DNA from: an uncultured Clostridia bacterium
GTDB taxonomy: Bacteria > Bacillota > Clostridia > TANB77 > CAG-508
Reading direction: 5' to 3'
Assembly: GCA_947642355.1 (NCBI GenBank)
Contig: CANRSD010000003.1
Coordinates: forward strand, 1 to 64,000
DNA length: 64,000 nucleotides
The notes under the pieces were generated by a model. It was not told the DNA's origin, did not search any database, and was given only the letters and a program-made list of their open reading frames with translations. Of the stretch, positions 46,737 through 55,031 are shown in pieces. Every line of letters starts with the position of its first letter. The stretch's first letter is position 1. The position numbers and the translations under genes are program-made.

Positions 46737-46899
46737 TTTCTCTTTTTACTCTTTCTACTATTTCATCAATTTCTTCATTACTCATTTTAGCTTCTTTAAT
46801 AAGAGTTGTGCAATTTGTACATAGCTCAGTCCAGTCATTAGTACTTTGTGATAATAATGTATTTAATAAATCTTCTGTTTTAGTTTTAACTTTTTCCAT
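46729..46899 (-). CDS. Putative antitoxin of the PIN module
   Basis: 56 residues. I choose ATG 46899 (MEKVKTKTEDLLNTLL), with AGGAGG upstream, over a frame that begins at 46959. The short acidic helical protein with CTNCTT and KMSNEEIDEIVERVKR precedes and overlaps the PIN gene, so it is the presumed antitoxin. Confidence 0.65.
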   Translation of the reverse strand: MEKVKTKTEDLLNTLLSQSTNDWTELCTNCTTLIKEAKMSNEEIDEIVERVKRENG

Positions 46900-46959
46900 A
46901 TACCTTTTCCTCCTATTATTTTTTTTAAAGCCTTTAATTTTTCTCATATAATCACCCAA

Positions 46960-47218
46960 TAAATATTATTCCTCTTCTTTAAGAAATAATACTTTAAATA
47001 ATTATACTACAATATTATGTAAATTTCAAGTTTTATATGCTTATTTCTATCTAATTGTAAGTATTATTTTATCATAACAAAAGATATTTTCAATACTTTT
47101 TATAAAACTTTTTTCAAATTTTTTTGAAAAACTTTTTTAATATTTTTTCAATTATAAAATTTAAATTTTATTTTTATCTAATAAACCTATTTATTTTTCA
47201 ATGTTCTATTTTTTTACT
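46960..47218. other. Intergenic, nothing identified
   Basis: About 260 bp of very AT-rich DNA with runs of T and A and several CTTTTTT repeats. No gene, tRNA or clear terminator was recognised. Confidence 0.4.
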
Positions 47219-47386
47219 TTAATTTAAAATTATGTATATAGTAGGTATCACAAATATTGTCAATAAAACTAATATTATACTTCTACCTTCTTTGTCACTT
47301 TCTTTTGTTGATATCAAATAACATGATATCAAACATAAATTTACTATCATTAATAGTGATATACTTAATATTCTAATTATTTCCAT
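47219..47386 (-). CDS. Small two-helix membrane protein
   Basis: 55 residues, ATG 47386 after GAGGAT, starting where the previous gene ends. Two hydrophobic segments (ILSISLLMIVNLCLIS and ILVLLTIFVIPTIYII) surround a short charged loop. Unknown function. Confidence 0.6.
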   Translation of the reverse strand: MEIIRILSISLLMIVNLCLISCYLISTKESDKEGRSIILVLLTIFVIPTIYIILN

Positions 47387-47668
47387 TTATTTATCCTCTA
47401 CTTTCCTATTTAATAACTTTTTATAAGCTTCAATTATGTTTTCGTAATCATCTATTAATACACAATCACTAGCTTCAAATAAACAATCTATTTTTTCTTC
47501 TAACTTCTTTATTTCTTTTTTTATATCTTCTTTAGATATTGAATTTTCTATGTATCTTAAAACAGTATCTATACTGTCTGCTCCATATACAAAACCAGTT
47601 TTATTAAAATCTAATTTGTCCTTCATTAACATTAAATATTTAATAGCCTCTTCTAATTCTTTATACAT
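47387..47668 (-). CDS. Phage protein, unknown
   Basis: 93 residues, helical and acidic (YKELEEAIKYLMLMKDK; KKEIKKLEEKIDCLFE). Co-transcribed with the small membrane protein. No family recognised. Confidence 0.55.
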   Translation of the reverse strand: MYKELEEAIKYLMLMKDKLDFNKTGFVYGADSIDTVLRYIENSISKEDIKKEIKKLEEKIDCLFEASDCVLIDDYENIIEAYKKLLNRKVEDK

Positions 47669-47704
47669 AACTTATCTTCCTTCCTATTTTATTTAAATAT
47701 CATA

Positions 47705-47733
47705 TTGATTTTATATAAAATTAATGTTAAAAT
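47705..47733 (+). promoter_or_regulatory. Promoter of the phage tRNA
   Basis: TTGATT (47705-47710), 17 bases, TAAAAT (47728-47733). The predicted start is about one base before the tRNA. Confidence 0.7.
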
Positions 47734-47741
47734 TTTCCTAT

Positions 47742-47830
47742 GCAGATGTGGTGGAACTGGTAGACACGCTAGATTTGCAATCTAGTGAGAGTTTTTTTCT
47801 CTTGTGTGGGTTCGATTCCCACTATCTGCA
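47742..47830 (+). tRNA. Class-II (Leu-like) tRNA with UGC (Ala) anticodon
   Basis: 89 nt on the plus strand against its minus-strand neighbours. Acceptor GCAGATG/TATCTGC, a Leu-type D arm (GTGGAACTGGTAGACAC), anticodon stem CTAGA/TCTAG with loop TTTGCAA (anticodon UGC), a long variable arm (GAGAG/CTCTT, seven-T loop), and T stem GTGGG/CCCAC with TTCGATT. Discriminator A; CCA is not encoded. The body and A73 argue for leucine charging. The alanine G3-U70 pair is absent. It has its own promoter and terminator. Confidence 0.85.
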
Positions 47831-47835
47831 CATAG

Positions 47836-47866
47836 CACTCATATCTTTATGAGTGTTTTGTTTTTT
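47836..47866 (+). terminator. Terminator after the phage tRNA
   Basis: CACTCAT (47836-47842) pairs with ATGAGTG (47849-47855), followed by TTTTGTTTTTT. Confidence 0.85.
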
Positions 47867-47926
47867 ACTAAAATGGCAATACATCTAATTGCTTCTCAAT
47901 TCTTTTTCCTAATCTAGTTATTTCAT

Positions 47927-48250
47927 TTAATCTATTAAATTTTTTATTTTTTTGTTCGTATCATATATTAATAATGCTTTTAATGCATCTTTAATCAAAT
48001 ATAATTCATCTGTAGATAAATTATTAATATCTATCATGTCATAGTCTACATATAGTTCCCAATTATCATCATTCCATCTGTAATCTAATTTTGTTTTAAA
48101 GTCTCTTGTTGCACAACGTATAAAATTATCATCTAAACTAAGTAATTTTAACTTTTCTCCTATGTAACTATTATCATAATTACCATTTTTACAGTCACAT
48201 TCTTTTATCCTTGTTACAAATTTTCCTGTCATCGATTTATCTAATTTCAT
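47927..48250 (-). CDS. Phage protein, unknown
   Basis: 107 residues. TRIKECDCKNGNYDNSYIGEKLKLLSLD and YRWNDDNWELYVDYDMIDINNLS; acidic and aromatic. It is in a run of three short overlapping early genes. No family recognised. Confidence 0.55.
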   Translation of the reverse strand: MKLDKSMTGKFVTRIKECDCKNGNYDNSYIGEKLKLLSLDDNFIRCATRDFKTKLDYRWNDDNWELYVDYDMIDINNLSTDELYLIKDALKALLIYDTNKKIKNLID

Positions 48251-48252
48251 TT

Positions 48253-48636
48253 CTACACCTCATATTCTACTGATTTAAATTGTTCTTTTGTTACTATTGA
48301 TTTAATCTTGTATATACCATTCTCTAAAGCTTCTTTTATTTCTTCTATTAAATATGTTTGACCTACTATAATAAATCTAATAGTGTCTTCTTTTGCTACC
48401 CATTCTTCACTTATTTCAACTTGTAACACATCTGTATCTTCTATTAAGTCTATTATATTTTTTGAATGTTTTACTATTTTCTCATTAGTTTTAAAATAAT
48501 AAAATTTATTTGTAATTTTTCCATTTTCAATTAATATTACTTTATCATTATCTCTTCTACCTCCATCATATTCTAAAAATGCAAATATAAATATTTTTCC
48601 TGTATTAGTTCTTCCATATTCTCCTACTTCTGTCAC
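48253..48636 (-). CDS. Phage protein, unknown
   Basis: 127 residues with mixed alpha/beta character (VLQVEISEEWVAKEDTIRFIIVGQTY). It overlaps the upstream gene by 4 bp. No family recognised. Confidence 0.55.
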   Translation of the reverse strand: MTEVGEYGRTNTGKIFIFAFLEYDGGRRDNDKVILIENGKITNKFYYFKTNEKIVKHSKNIIDLIEDTDVLQVEISEEWVAKEDTIRFIIVGQTYLIEEIKEALENGIYKIKSIVTKEQFKSVEYEV

Positions 48637-48836
48637 TTTTTCATCACCTCTTCATAAATAACTTTTTCTACTACAGCTAAAGCTTCATTTGTACTAATAA
48701 ATCTTCCAAAATGTCGATTTACTAGTTCTAATCTTATAAACTTTATTTGCTGATTGTATTCTCTTTTATACATTTCTGCTATTCTGTTTTTAGATAAACC
48801 TTGTTTCCAAAATTTCAAAATTTCTTCTTTTTTCAT
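48633..48836 (-). CDS. Small HTH-like phage protein
   Basis: 67 residues. EEILKFWKQGLSKNRIAEMYKREYNQQIK looks like a helix-turn-helix. Possibly DNA-binding. It is the first of three overlapping genes. Confidence 0.5.
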   Translation of the reverse strand: MKKEEILKFWKQGLSKNRIAEMYKREYNQQIKFIRLELVNRHFGRFISTNEALAVVEKVIYEEVMKK

Positions 48837-48864
48837 ATTGTTAGTATTAACATTTAATCATTTC

Positions 48865-49113
48865 TTAAACTTTTTCTACTAATCCTGCTATTATTAAATC
48901 GTATGATTTGTCAGTAATTTTTTCTGGAATAGAATAACTTGGACATTCTATTTTTAATTCGTTTTTGTTGTTATGGGAAGGCAATAAATCTATATATATT
49001 GTTGATTCAATCTTATTGCTTGTCGTTTTATATATAAATTTATCTCTTGCCCCATATTTAAATCCAAACTTTTTAAAATTTTAAAAACTTACATCGTCTT
49101 TTTTTCTTAACAT
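48865..49113 (-). pseudogene. Phage protein gene with in-frame TAA
   Basis: From ATG 49113 the frame reads MLRKKDDVSF, then TAA (49083-49081), then NFKKFGFKYGARDKF and on without shift to TAA at 48865. The product ends SYDLIIAGLVEKV, typical of short clostridial phage proteins that open with a VxFKxLKKxGF motif. The stop sits where Lys is expected, so AAA to TAA is the simplest change. Confidence 0.55.
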
Positions 49114-49167
49114 CTTTCTACCTTCTTTCTAAAGTATTCCTTACTTTTTTATTTATTGCTTGTAATT

Positions 49168-50383
49168 CTATAATCCCAAATCCCCCAAAAACATTTTTCT
49201 AAAAATCTTCTCTAAAACTGCTACGACAACACTATTTCCGAGATTGTTTATATAATTGTGTGTCTGAAATTCCTACAGATTTTGCTTTATAAAAATCTTT
49301 GTCGCTAAATCCCATTAATCGCCAACATTCTTTTGGTGTAAGTTTTCTAATCTTTATCCCTGGAGTTACAACTCCAATATTACTATTTGTTGTTAAAGTT
49401 TGTGATACTTGCTTTCCAACTCTTCCTCTTCTAGTCCTGCTATTAGGATAAGCTAAATTTATACTATCGCCTTCAAAAGCTTCTACATAACCTTGCTTTG
49501 TTGCATTTTTTACTAGAATTTTAGGTTGTCTATTTCCTTCTTGCATATTAGTAAGAGTAGGGCTAATTCCTTCTGTAGCATATACTCTTTTAATATTATC
49601 CTGGCCTTTAATATCTAACTCTCCAACTTTAATGCACTTGTTAGTATCATCTAAAACCATATTCCCTGTCCAATTAGCGTTTCCTAAAGCTGTAATAGGA
49701 CAATGTGCAACTTCTGTATCGGATTTTATAAGCTGTGTATAATTTCCCAATCTTTTATTTATATACTTTAATCCTCTTTCTTTTAAGTAATATTTCTCTT
49801 CTACCGCTTCCTCCAATATATCTTTAAGTCTTATCTTTAATTCTTCTTTATCTGGAAATTTAAAAGTATTATTATCAATATCTTTTCTAATGCTTACTGT
49901 ATATACTCTTTCTCGGTTTTGAGGTACGTTATAATCTTTAGCATTCAAAACTTGATAATATGAGTTATAATCTAATTTATCCATCATTTCTATATAGCTG
50001 TCAAAATTATGTCTATGCTTCTTACTTAATAGATTCTTTACATTTTCCCATAAAACATATTTAGGTCTAATTTCTCCAACCACTCTTATTGTTTCGTACA
50101 TTAAGCTACTACGAGTACCACTACCTATATCTCCTCCAGCTTGCTTACCTGCTATTGAAAAATCTTGACATGGACTACCATGAGATATTAAATCTATATT
50201 ATTAAATTTCTTGTTATATGTTTTTATATCTTGAGTTCCAAAATTTGTATTATGCATTGCGTTAAAACTAGCTATAGCAAATTTATCTATTTCTACTGCA
50301 TCTATAATCTCTAAATCTATTTCTAAAGTTTCTAATGCTTTGCTACAAGCTCCTATACCAGCAAATAATTCAATTATTTTCAT
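49168..50383 (-). CDS. DNA (cytosine-5) methyltransferase, needs +1 shift at CGG
   Basis: About 404 residues. Motif I LFAGIGACSKAL, motif IV HGSPCQDFS (catalytic Cys), motif VI WENVKNLL and motif VIII QNRERVY are present. The zero frame ends at 49232 just after CAA TCT CGG (49240-49238). Skipping C gives QLYKQSGNSVVVAVLEKIF, the conserved motif X (QxxGNSV), and a stop at 49168. Motif X packs against the SAM site, so the unshifted protein should be impaired. It probably protects phage DNA from host restriction. Confidence 0.92.
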
Positions 50384-50452
50384 CTAATCCTCCAAATATA
50401 TACTTTTGTAATATTCATATAGTGCTTTACTTTCTTTATCTTTAAATTCCAT
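50384..50452 (-). CDS. Possible 22-residue leader peptide
   Basis: ATG 50452 after AAGGAGT to TAG 50384, encoding MEFKDKESKALYEYYK... Its last codons contain the ribosome site of the methyltransferase, so it may serve translational coupling. Confidence 0.4.
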   Translation of the reverse strand: MEFKDKESKALYEYYKSIYLED

Positions 50453-50455
50453 ATT

Positions 50456-50758
50456 TTACTCCTTGGGCATTTCATATACATCAAGATTTCCATATCTTTG
50501 ATAAATTTTAATTCCAATGCTTTGTTTTGATTTCTCTTCAACATACTTAAAATATTGAAAATCTGAATATGCTATATTTATTTCATTTAATACTTCTTTT
50601 GCCCTTTCTTCTTCATACTTTCCTAAAATAACTGCATGTCCACTTGTTTCTGCTGTAATTTGTATAACATCAGTTAGTGTACTTCTTTCTTCTAATCCTA
50701 TATTTATTACATTGTCAAAATTAACAAAGTTACATCTATCTTGACTCACTATTATCAT
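50456..50758 (-). CDS. Phage protein, unknown
   Basis: 100 residues. FDNVINIGLEERSTLTDVIQITAETSGHAVILGKYEEERAKEVLNEI suggests a small alpha/beta fold also seen as a stand-alone protein in phages. No role assigned. Confidence 0.55.
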   Translation of the reverse strand: MIIVSQDRCNFVNFDNVINIGLEERSTLTDVIQITAETSGHAVILGKYEEERAKEVLNEINIAYSDFQYFKYVEEKSKQSIGIKIYQRYGNLDVYEMPKE

Positions 50759-50770
50759 TTAAAATTCCTC

Positions 50771-50992
50771 CTAAAGTTTAATTTTCATTTGTTTTTCTAA
50801 TTTATTTTCTAAGTTAAAAACTTTTCTTTCACTTTTTACATAGTCTGTTACTACGTAACAATTTTCAAATGATTCTATTTTTGAATATGCCATAACATAT
50901 TCTTGTTCTGATTCTTCTGATTTCTCTTCTTTCAATTCTTCCTTTTCTGTTGTTCTATTAATTAAATTTCTTAAATATTCAAATATTTTCAT
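50771..50992 (-). CDS. Small phage protein, unknown
   Basis: 73 residues with a central acidic, Glu-rich stretch (EKEELKEEKSEESEQE). It overlaps the upstream gene by one base. No family recognised. Confidence 0.5.
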   Translation of the reverse strand: MKIFEYLRNLINRTTEKEELKEEKSEESEQEYVMAYSKIESFENCYVVTDYVKSERKVFNLENKLEKQMKIKL

Positions 50993-51393
50993 TATTTTAC
51001 TTCCTCATAGAATAAATTTAATTCTTTTGCAGATGGATACTTTGCATACTTCATAGCATTAGAGCAAGTGCATTTAGCTAAACATTCGTATTCAATACCA
51101 TCCATTTTTTGTTTATATGTTAAAAAACCTTTATTTTTACATATACTACATTCTTCTTGGTTTTCAATATCTTTGTTTTTTATGATAGGTGTTGTATTTT
51201 GAAGTAAAATTATATCTGCTAATTTAGGCATAAATTTTAATGTTTTATATGCTTCTCTACTTATCTGTCTATATCGTTCTTTTGTTAAATTTTTAATTTC
51301 AGAAAACCAAATCTTTTTTTGTTCTATTGTTAATTCTTTTTCGTAAAATTTCTCTATTTCATCTGTTACTTCAATGAATTCCGAATTCGTCAT
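50992..51393 (-). CDS. Zinc-finger phage replication accessory protein
   Basis: 133 residues. The C-terminus has CSICKNKGFLTYKQ...CLAKCTC, a Cys4-type zinc site. The N-terminal helices resemble the partner proteins that follow replisome organizers in Firmicutes phages. It overlaps the organizer gene by 23 bp. A helicase-loading role is inferred from position. Confidence 0.6.
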   Translation of the reverse strand: MTNSEFIEVTDEIEKFYEKELTIEQKKIWFSEIKNLTKERYRQISREAYKTLKFMPKLADIILLQNTTPIIKNKDIENQEECSICKNKGFLTYKQKMDGIEYECLAKCTCSNAMKYAKYPSAKELNLFYEEVK

Positions 51394-52102
51394 CTTTCAT
51401 TGCCTCCTCTAATTCTTTTATCTTGCGTGCCATTTTCTCTTCCTCTGTTTCCTGCTTAACTTCAAATTTAGCTTTAAAATTCTGATTCTCTGTATCAATA
51501 TCAGCTAATGTTTTGACACCTTTTCTAACCCAATCTTTTAAAATTCCTTCAACATATGACATTGATTTTTTATTTCTTACACTAGCAATTTTTATAGCTT
51601 GTACTATAACCTCATCTGATAAATCATCTTCATATGTTATTAATCTTTCTGCTGTAGCTGGAGTTATTAATCCTATATTTAATTCATATTCTTTTATTAC
51701 ATCAGCAGATACTATCTTATTTTGTTTAGTTTTATTTTGTTTATATAATGTGCTCAAACTGTGCCCGCTTTGTATATCATTTTGTGTATTACTTTGTGTA
51801 ACTGATTGCGTATCATCTTGTGTAACAAAACTAACAATCAAATATTTTCCTGCTTGATTTCCAGTTCCTTTTTTATAATCAATATAACCTTTTGACTTAA
51901 GCTCATTTCTTGCTCTATCTAAAGCCTGCCTACTTAAACTTGTATATCCCATTACTATTGAGTTAGCTACTGTAAATTCCTTTATCCAACCTAACTCATT
52001 GTCCTTATTTAATAAATAAAAATAAAGAGCTTGAGCATTTGAACTTAAAGGATTATTTGGTAGTACTTTATAATATGTGATAATTTGCTTTAGAAAGTTC
52101 AT
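51371..52102 (-). CDS. Replisome organizer (HTH + DnaD-like)
   Basis: 243 residues. The N-terminal winged helix (LSSNAQALYFYLLNKDNELGWIKEFTVAN..LSRQALDRARNELKSKGYI) is the phage replication-initiator type. A TQxx repeat (about 95-114) is encoded by five 12-bp iterons. Residues 130-205 resemble DnaD (ITPATAERL...SMSYVEGILKDWVRKGVKT). It is expected to bind the iterons and recruit the helicase. Confidence 0.85.
   Translation of the reverse strand: MNFLKQIITYYKVLPNNPLSSNAQALYFYLLNKDNELGWIKEFTVANSIVMGYTSLSRQALDRARNELKSKGYIDYKKGTGNQAGKYLIVSFVTQDDTQSVTQSNTQNDIQSGHSLSTLYKQNKTKQNKIVSADVIKEYELNIGLITPATAERLITYEDDLSDEVIVQAIKIASVRNKKSMSYVEGILKDWVRKGVKTLADIDTENQNFKAKFEVKQETEEEKMARKIKELEEAMKDDEFGIH
51770..51824. 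other. 12-bp iteron array, probable phage replication origin
   Basis: Five TTG(T/C)(G/A)TA boxes start at 51770, 51782, 51794, 51806 and 51818, an exact 12-bp period inside the organizer gene. Origins inside initiator genes are common in this class of phage. Confidence 0.75.
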
Positions 52103-52114
52103 TTGTACTCCTTT

Positions 52115-52396
52115 CTACAAATAAGATTTTCCTATTAGTTGTATAAAATCTTCTCTTGTATGTTTTCGTTCATATCTTATCTGACAATATTTTTTTAAAT
52201 TTAAATCTAATTTTCTATTACTATGTACACTATCATTACTCATGTTGTGATGATAAGCACATAAATAAACTGTAAATCCATTTTTATCTGATATCTTTCT
52301 GTTAGGTCCAAAATAGATATGGTGTAAATGTAAATTTCGAGTTGTTTTACAGAAAAAACATTCTTCATTATTACTAACTATACTTTTCATTTCCAC
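52115..52396 (-). CDS. HNH-like zinc-binding endonuclease
   Basis: 93 residues. ECFFCKTTRNLHLHHIYFGPNR and VYLCAYHHN have the CxxC, HH and CxxHH arrangement of small phage HNH proteins. It overlaps the upstream gene by 10 bp. Recombination or packaging functions are possible. Confidence 0.7.
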   Translation of the reverse strand: MEMKSIVSNNEECFFCKTTRNLHLHHIYFGPNRKISDKNGFTVYLCAYHHNMSNDSVHSNRKLDLNLKKYCQIRYERKHTREDFIQLIGKSYL

Positions 52397-52923
52397 TCCT
52401 TCAAAAGACTATCTATTTCCTGTTGTGTTTTTGTTTCTATGTCTAAACTTTTAGCTAATTCAACAATACTATTAATAAGTAAACTCATTTCTTTAGAATC
52501 ATATGTACTAGATCCATAATAACAATTTACTTTTACACATTTATCTTTTCTGCTAACTTCTTGTACTAAAAAACCTAAGCCCTGCTTTTCCCATATTTCT
52601 TTAAATCTTTGAAATTTACTTTCTTCTACTATAAATGGTACAAAACTTCCTATATCTAAAATGCTATCTTTATATACAGTTTCTTTAGTAATGACATTCT
52701 CATCTGTTGTTAATTCTTTAGCAATTTTGTCACATAATACCCAACAGTAAGAGTTAGCATCTAATGACCTTTTTTTATACCATTTCTTTAGCTCTATATT
52801 AAGTTTTAAGCCGTTTAGTTTCTCAATAGTATTAATTTCTTGACTATCTAATAAAAGTGTTATTTGCGGTTTTCTAGTTTCATAATCTATATTGATATTA
52901 TTAATTACTCCAGTAGTTTCCAT
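52387..52923 (-). CDS. NinB-like recombination protein
   Basis: 178 residues. KKRSLDANSYCWVLCDKIAKELTTDENVITKE matches the RSLDANxYxWVL signature of NinB-like phage proteins. ATG 52923 lies in the same operon as the annealing protein gene. The exact biochemical function is not certain. Confidence 0.65.
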   Translation of the reverse strand: METTGVINNINIDYETRKPQITLLLDSQEINTIEKLNGLKLNIELKKWYKKRSLDANSYCWVLCDKIAKELTTDENVITKETVYKDSILDIGSFVPFIVEESKFQRFKEIWEKQGLGFLVQEVSRKDKCVKVNCYYGSSTYDSKEMSLLINSIVELAKSLDIETKTQQEIDSLLKEWK

Positions 52924-52931
52924 ATAATCAC

Positions 52932-53615
52932 CTACTTATTTAATGATAAATCATTTACTACATTCATATAATTTTTTTCCTGAATATCTTTTAATTCTTT
53001 ATATTCATAATTAGATAAAACAATATCTACTACTTCTTTTGGCATTTTGTATTTTTTAATAGCTTTTTCTAAAGCTTCTATTTTAGTTTGACTTATTAAT
53101 TCATTTTTTACATCTTCTTCATCTATTGTCTTTTTTTCATCTTCTGCTTCACTATCACTTAATATTCCATCAAATGCTAATTTACTTAGTTTTAATACCA
53201 CTCTATCAAAACATCTTTTTAAAGCCATTGCATAAGGATATTCATTTTTACAATTCTTAGCACTTACTTCTCCAACTTCAAATATCCCCTGATCATCATT
53301 ACAATATTTGAAAATTAACTCATTGTTATATCCATTCTGTATTATTTCTACTGACTTAGGTGCAAATTTATCTTTTAGATTATCATTAATTTTTAAACAA
53401 CCATTGTGACTAATAATTAAAGTAGTATAATACATATTTCCACCTTTTCCTTCATTCATTAATATCCAAAAATCTGCCTCTGATAGTCCATATTTCTTTT
53501 CTTTAATAAGTTCTATAGCCCTTGCTTTAGCTTGTCTATATTTATTCGTATGAAATACTGGTATTTTTTTATTCTGTTTGTTAGAGTATTCTTCATCTTT
53601 CTCTTCAAAGTCCAT
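52932..53615 (-). CDS. Putative single-strand annealing recombinase
   Basis: 227 residues. GEVSAKNCKNEYPYAMALKRCFDRVVLKLSKLA is the conserved core of an ERF/Rad52-like phage annealing group. The N-terminal ARAIELIKEKKYGLSEADFWILMNEG and the C-terminal helical tail fit. It sits between NinB-like and small early genes. Family assignment is from pattern recall. Confidence 0.6.
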   Translation of the reverse strand: MDFEEKDEEYSNKQNKKIPVFHTNKYRQAKARAIELIKEKKYGLSEADFWILMNEGKGGNMYYTTLIISHNGCLKINDNLKDKFAPKSVEIIQNGYNNELIFKYCNDDQGIFEVGEVSAKNCKNEYPYAMALKRCFDRVVLKLSKLAFDGILSDSEAEDEKKTIDEEDVKNELISQTKIEALEKAIKKYKMPKEVVDIVLSNYEYKELKDIQEKNYMNVVNDLSLNK

Positions 53616-53624
53616 ATTTACCTC

Positions 53625-53843
53625 CTAAAATCCTTGCATAGCTATATATTCTCTCTGCCTATCCTTCAATTCTTCATTGTTTTCTTGTTCTAACTGTTTT
53701 TCTACTTCTTCTAACTCATTCTGAGCACTCCATTTAATTTCTTGCAATTCTGCAATATAACCTTTATCTTTAATGTCATCTATTAATCTATCTAATGTAC
53801 TAACTATATTATCCAATTCGTCATATTTATCTTGTATATCCAT
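53625..53843 (-). CDS. Small coiled-coil phage protein
   Basis: 72 residues, almost entirely coiled coil (KYDELDNIVSTLDRLIDDIKDKG...ELEEVEKQLEQEN). It is adjacent to the ORF6C-like gene and co-directional. Unknown role. Confidence 0.55.
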   Translation of the reverse strand: MDIQDKYDELDNIVSTLDRLIDDIKDKGYIAELQEIKWSAQNELEEVEKQLEQENNEELKDRQREYIAMQGF

Positions 53844-53844
53844 G

Positions 53845-54195
53845 TTAATTCCTCCATCTTGATTTTTTTAAATCTTCATCTAATATATAATTGCTAATGT
53901 ATTCTCTTGCTTGTTCTATATGTTCTGATGTAAAGTCTTTTATTGTTCTTACTCTTAAGTCCCACTTTAAGTCTTTCATTATTTGTCTTTCAGCTCTTTG
54001 TAACGTACTCTTTTTCATCCAGTCTTTTTCTAAATTTTCAACGTTAACTTCTTTTGATACTTTATTTATTATCATCACTCTAATTTCATCGTAAATTCTT
54101 GAATTGCTACTACTTTTTCTTTGTAATAAGTTTTCAAGTTCTTTTATTCTTTCTTTTAATTGTCTATTTTCTTCTATTAAATTTGTATTTTCCAT
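53845..54195 (-). CDS. ORF6C-type antirepressor-like protein
   Basis: About 116 residues from ATG 54195, with GGGAGG upstream; the longer frame begins at a TTG in the ribosome site. A coiled coil (ENRQLKERIKELENLL) precedes a C-terminal DNA-binding-like region (RAERQIMKDLKWDLRVRTIKDFTSEHIEQAREYI) similar to ORF6C of phage antirepressors. Confidence 0.6.
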   Translation of the reverse strand: MENTNLIEENRQLKERIKELENLLQRKSSSNSRIYDEIRVMIINKVSKEVNVENLEKDWMKKSTLQRAERQIMKDLKWDLRVRTIKDFTSEHIEQAREYISNYILDEDLKKSRWRN

Positions 54196-54317
54196 AAAAA
54201 ATAACCTCCCTTTCAAATATCCAAAAACTACTTGAAAAAAAGGCTATTATTTGTTATCATTATTTATAGTGTTTTAAAGCACTACTAATAGACTATTTTT
54301 ATAAATAGTTTTTGGGG

Positions 54318-54365
54318 CTATTTAAAACTGTCTAAGTTTACCAGACGTTGAGCAGTTTTAAATAG
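54318..54365. repeat. Inverted repeat/hairpin in the early operon
   Basis: CTATTTAAAACTG (54318-54330) and its complement (54353-54365) with an inner GTCT/AGAC stem. It lies between the AbrB-like and ORF6C-like genes and could be an antitermination or regulatory RNA site. Confidence 0.55.
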
Positions 54366-54373
54366 TTTCTTAT

Positions 54374-54733
54374 TTATTTAATCATATATTTCTTACTATA
54401 TCCTTTTATAGTAAGATTTTTACTTTTTAAATATTTTCTATGCAAATTTTTCTTTCCATCCTCATATTTCTTTCGTAAAACTAATACTGTTTTATTATCT
54501 TTTTCTTCTGTTTCACACATTAAATTTAGTTCTTTTCTTTTTCCTTCTTTTATTGCATAAAAAACCTTGTTTTTTTCATCATATTGTAATTCAATTCCTC
54601 TTTCTATATCAGTTATTCCCATGTCTCTAAGCCAAGTAATTGGAATTGATATTTTAGGAGTATATCCCCCTTTACCATCTTTTGCAAATATTACTTTTCC
54701 TGTTCTACTATACATATCGTTTTCTTTCTTCAT
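54374..54733 (-). CDS. AbrB/MazE-like phage protein
   Basis: 119 residues, ATG 54733 after AAGGAGATGG. TPKISIPITWLRDMGITDIERGIELQYDEKNKVF has the swapped-hairpin pattern (xxxIPxxWLxxMG) of AbrB-type DNA-binding proteins. The C-terminal half is basic. Confidence 0.65.
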   Translation of the reverse strand: MKKENDMYSRTGKVIFAKDGKGGYTPKISIPITWLRDMGITDIERGIELQYDEKNKVFYAIKEGKRKELNLMCETEEKDNKTVLVLRKKYEDGKKNLHRKYLKSKNLTIKGYSKKYMIK

Positions 54734-54795
54734 TTTACCATCTCCTTGACTTATATATCTATTTAATATATAATATATGGAGAAGTGAGGAGGCT

Positions 54796-54920
54796 TAATA
54801 GCCTCTCTCGTTCAATCCTTCGTAGATTTCTTTAAGTTGTTGTTTATTACGAGCTTGTCTACGAATTTGTGCTTGTTTTGCTTTGCGGGCTGCAAGCACT
54901 TTTTTTATGAATTTTATCAT
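54796..54920 (-). CDS. Small basic early protein with -1 frame break at an A-AAA-AAG site
   Basis: From ATG 54920 (GGAGG, 7-base spacing) the frame reads MIKFIKK and then derails to an early stop. A -1 shift at A AAA AAG yields VLAARKAKQAQIRRQ and on to KEIYEGLNERGY, stop at 54796, about 41 residues. The site is the classic bacterial -1 slippery heptamer and is followed at once by a GCTTGC/GCAAAGC stem. A homopolymer indel is the plain alternative. Confidence 0.5.
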
Positions 54921-54976
54921 AGGATTGCCTCCTTTCCATAGCAGGTCTTTTTACGGTACCCTCTTGCTATGTTTGT

Positions 54977-55005
54977 ATTATATATTACGGTATCCGTGTT
55001 GTCAA
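54977..55005 (-). promoter_or_regulatory. Consensus early promoter with operator
   Basis: TTGACA (55005-55000), 17 bases, TATAAT (54982-54977) on the minus strand. The spacer holds ACGGATACCGT and a related TACCGT lies downstream. It drives the early genes leftward from 54920. Confidence 0.85.
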
Positions 55006-55031
55006 TACTTTTTTAAAACTTTTTTAAAATA

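Noticed and set aside
47742..47830. Calling the phage tRNA tRNA-Cys (GCA)
   Set aside because: The five-pair stem CTAGA/TCTAG fixes the loop as TTTGCAA, so positions 34-36 are UGC.
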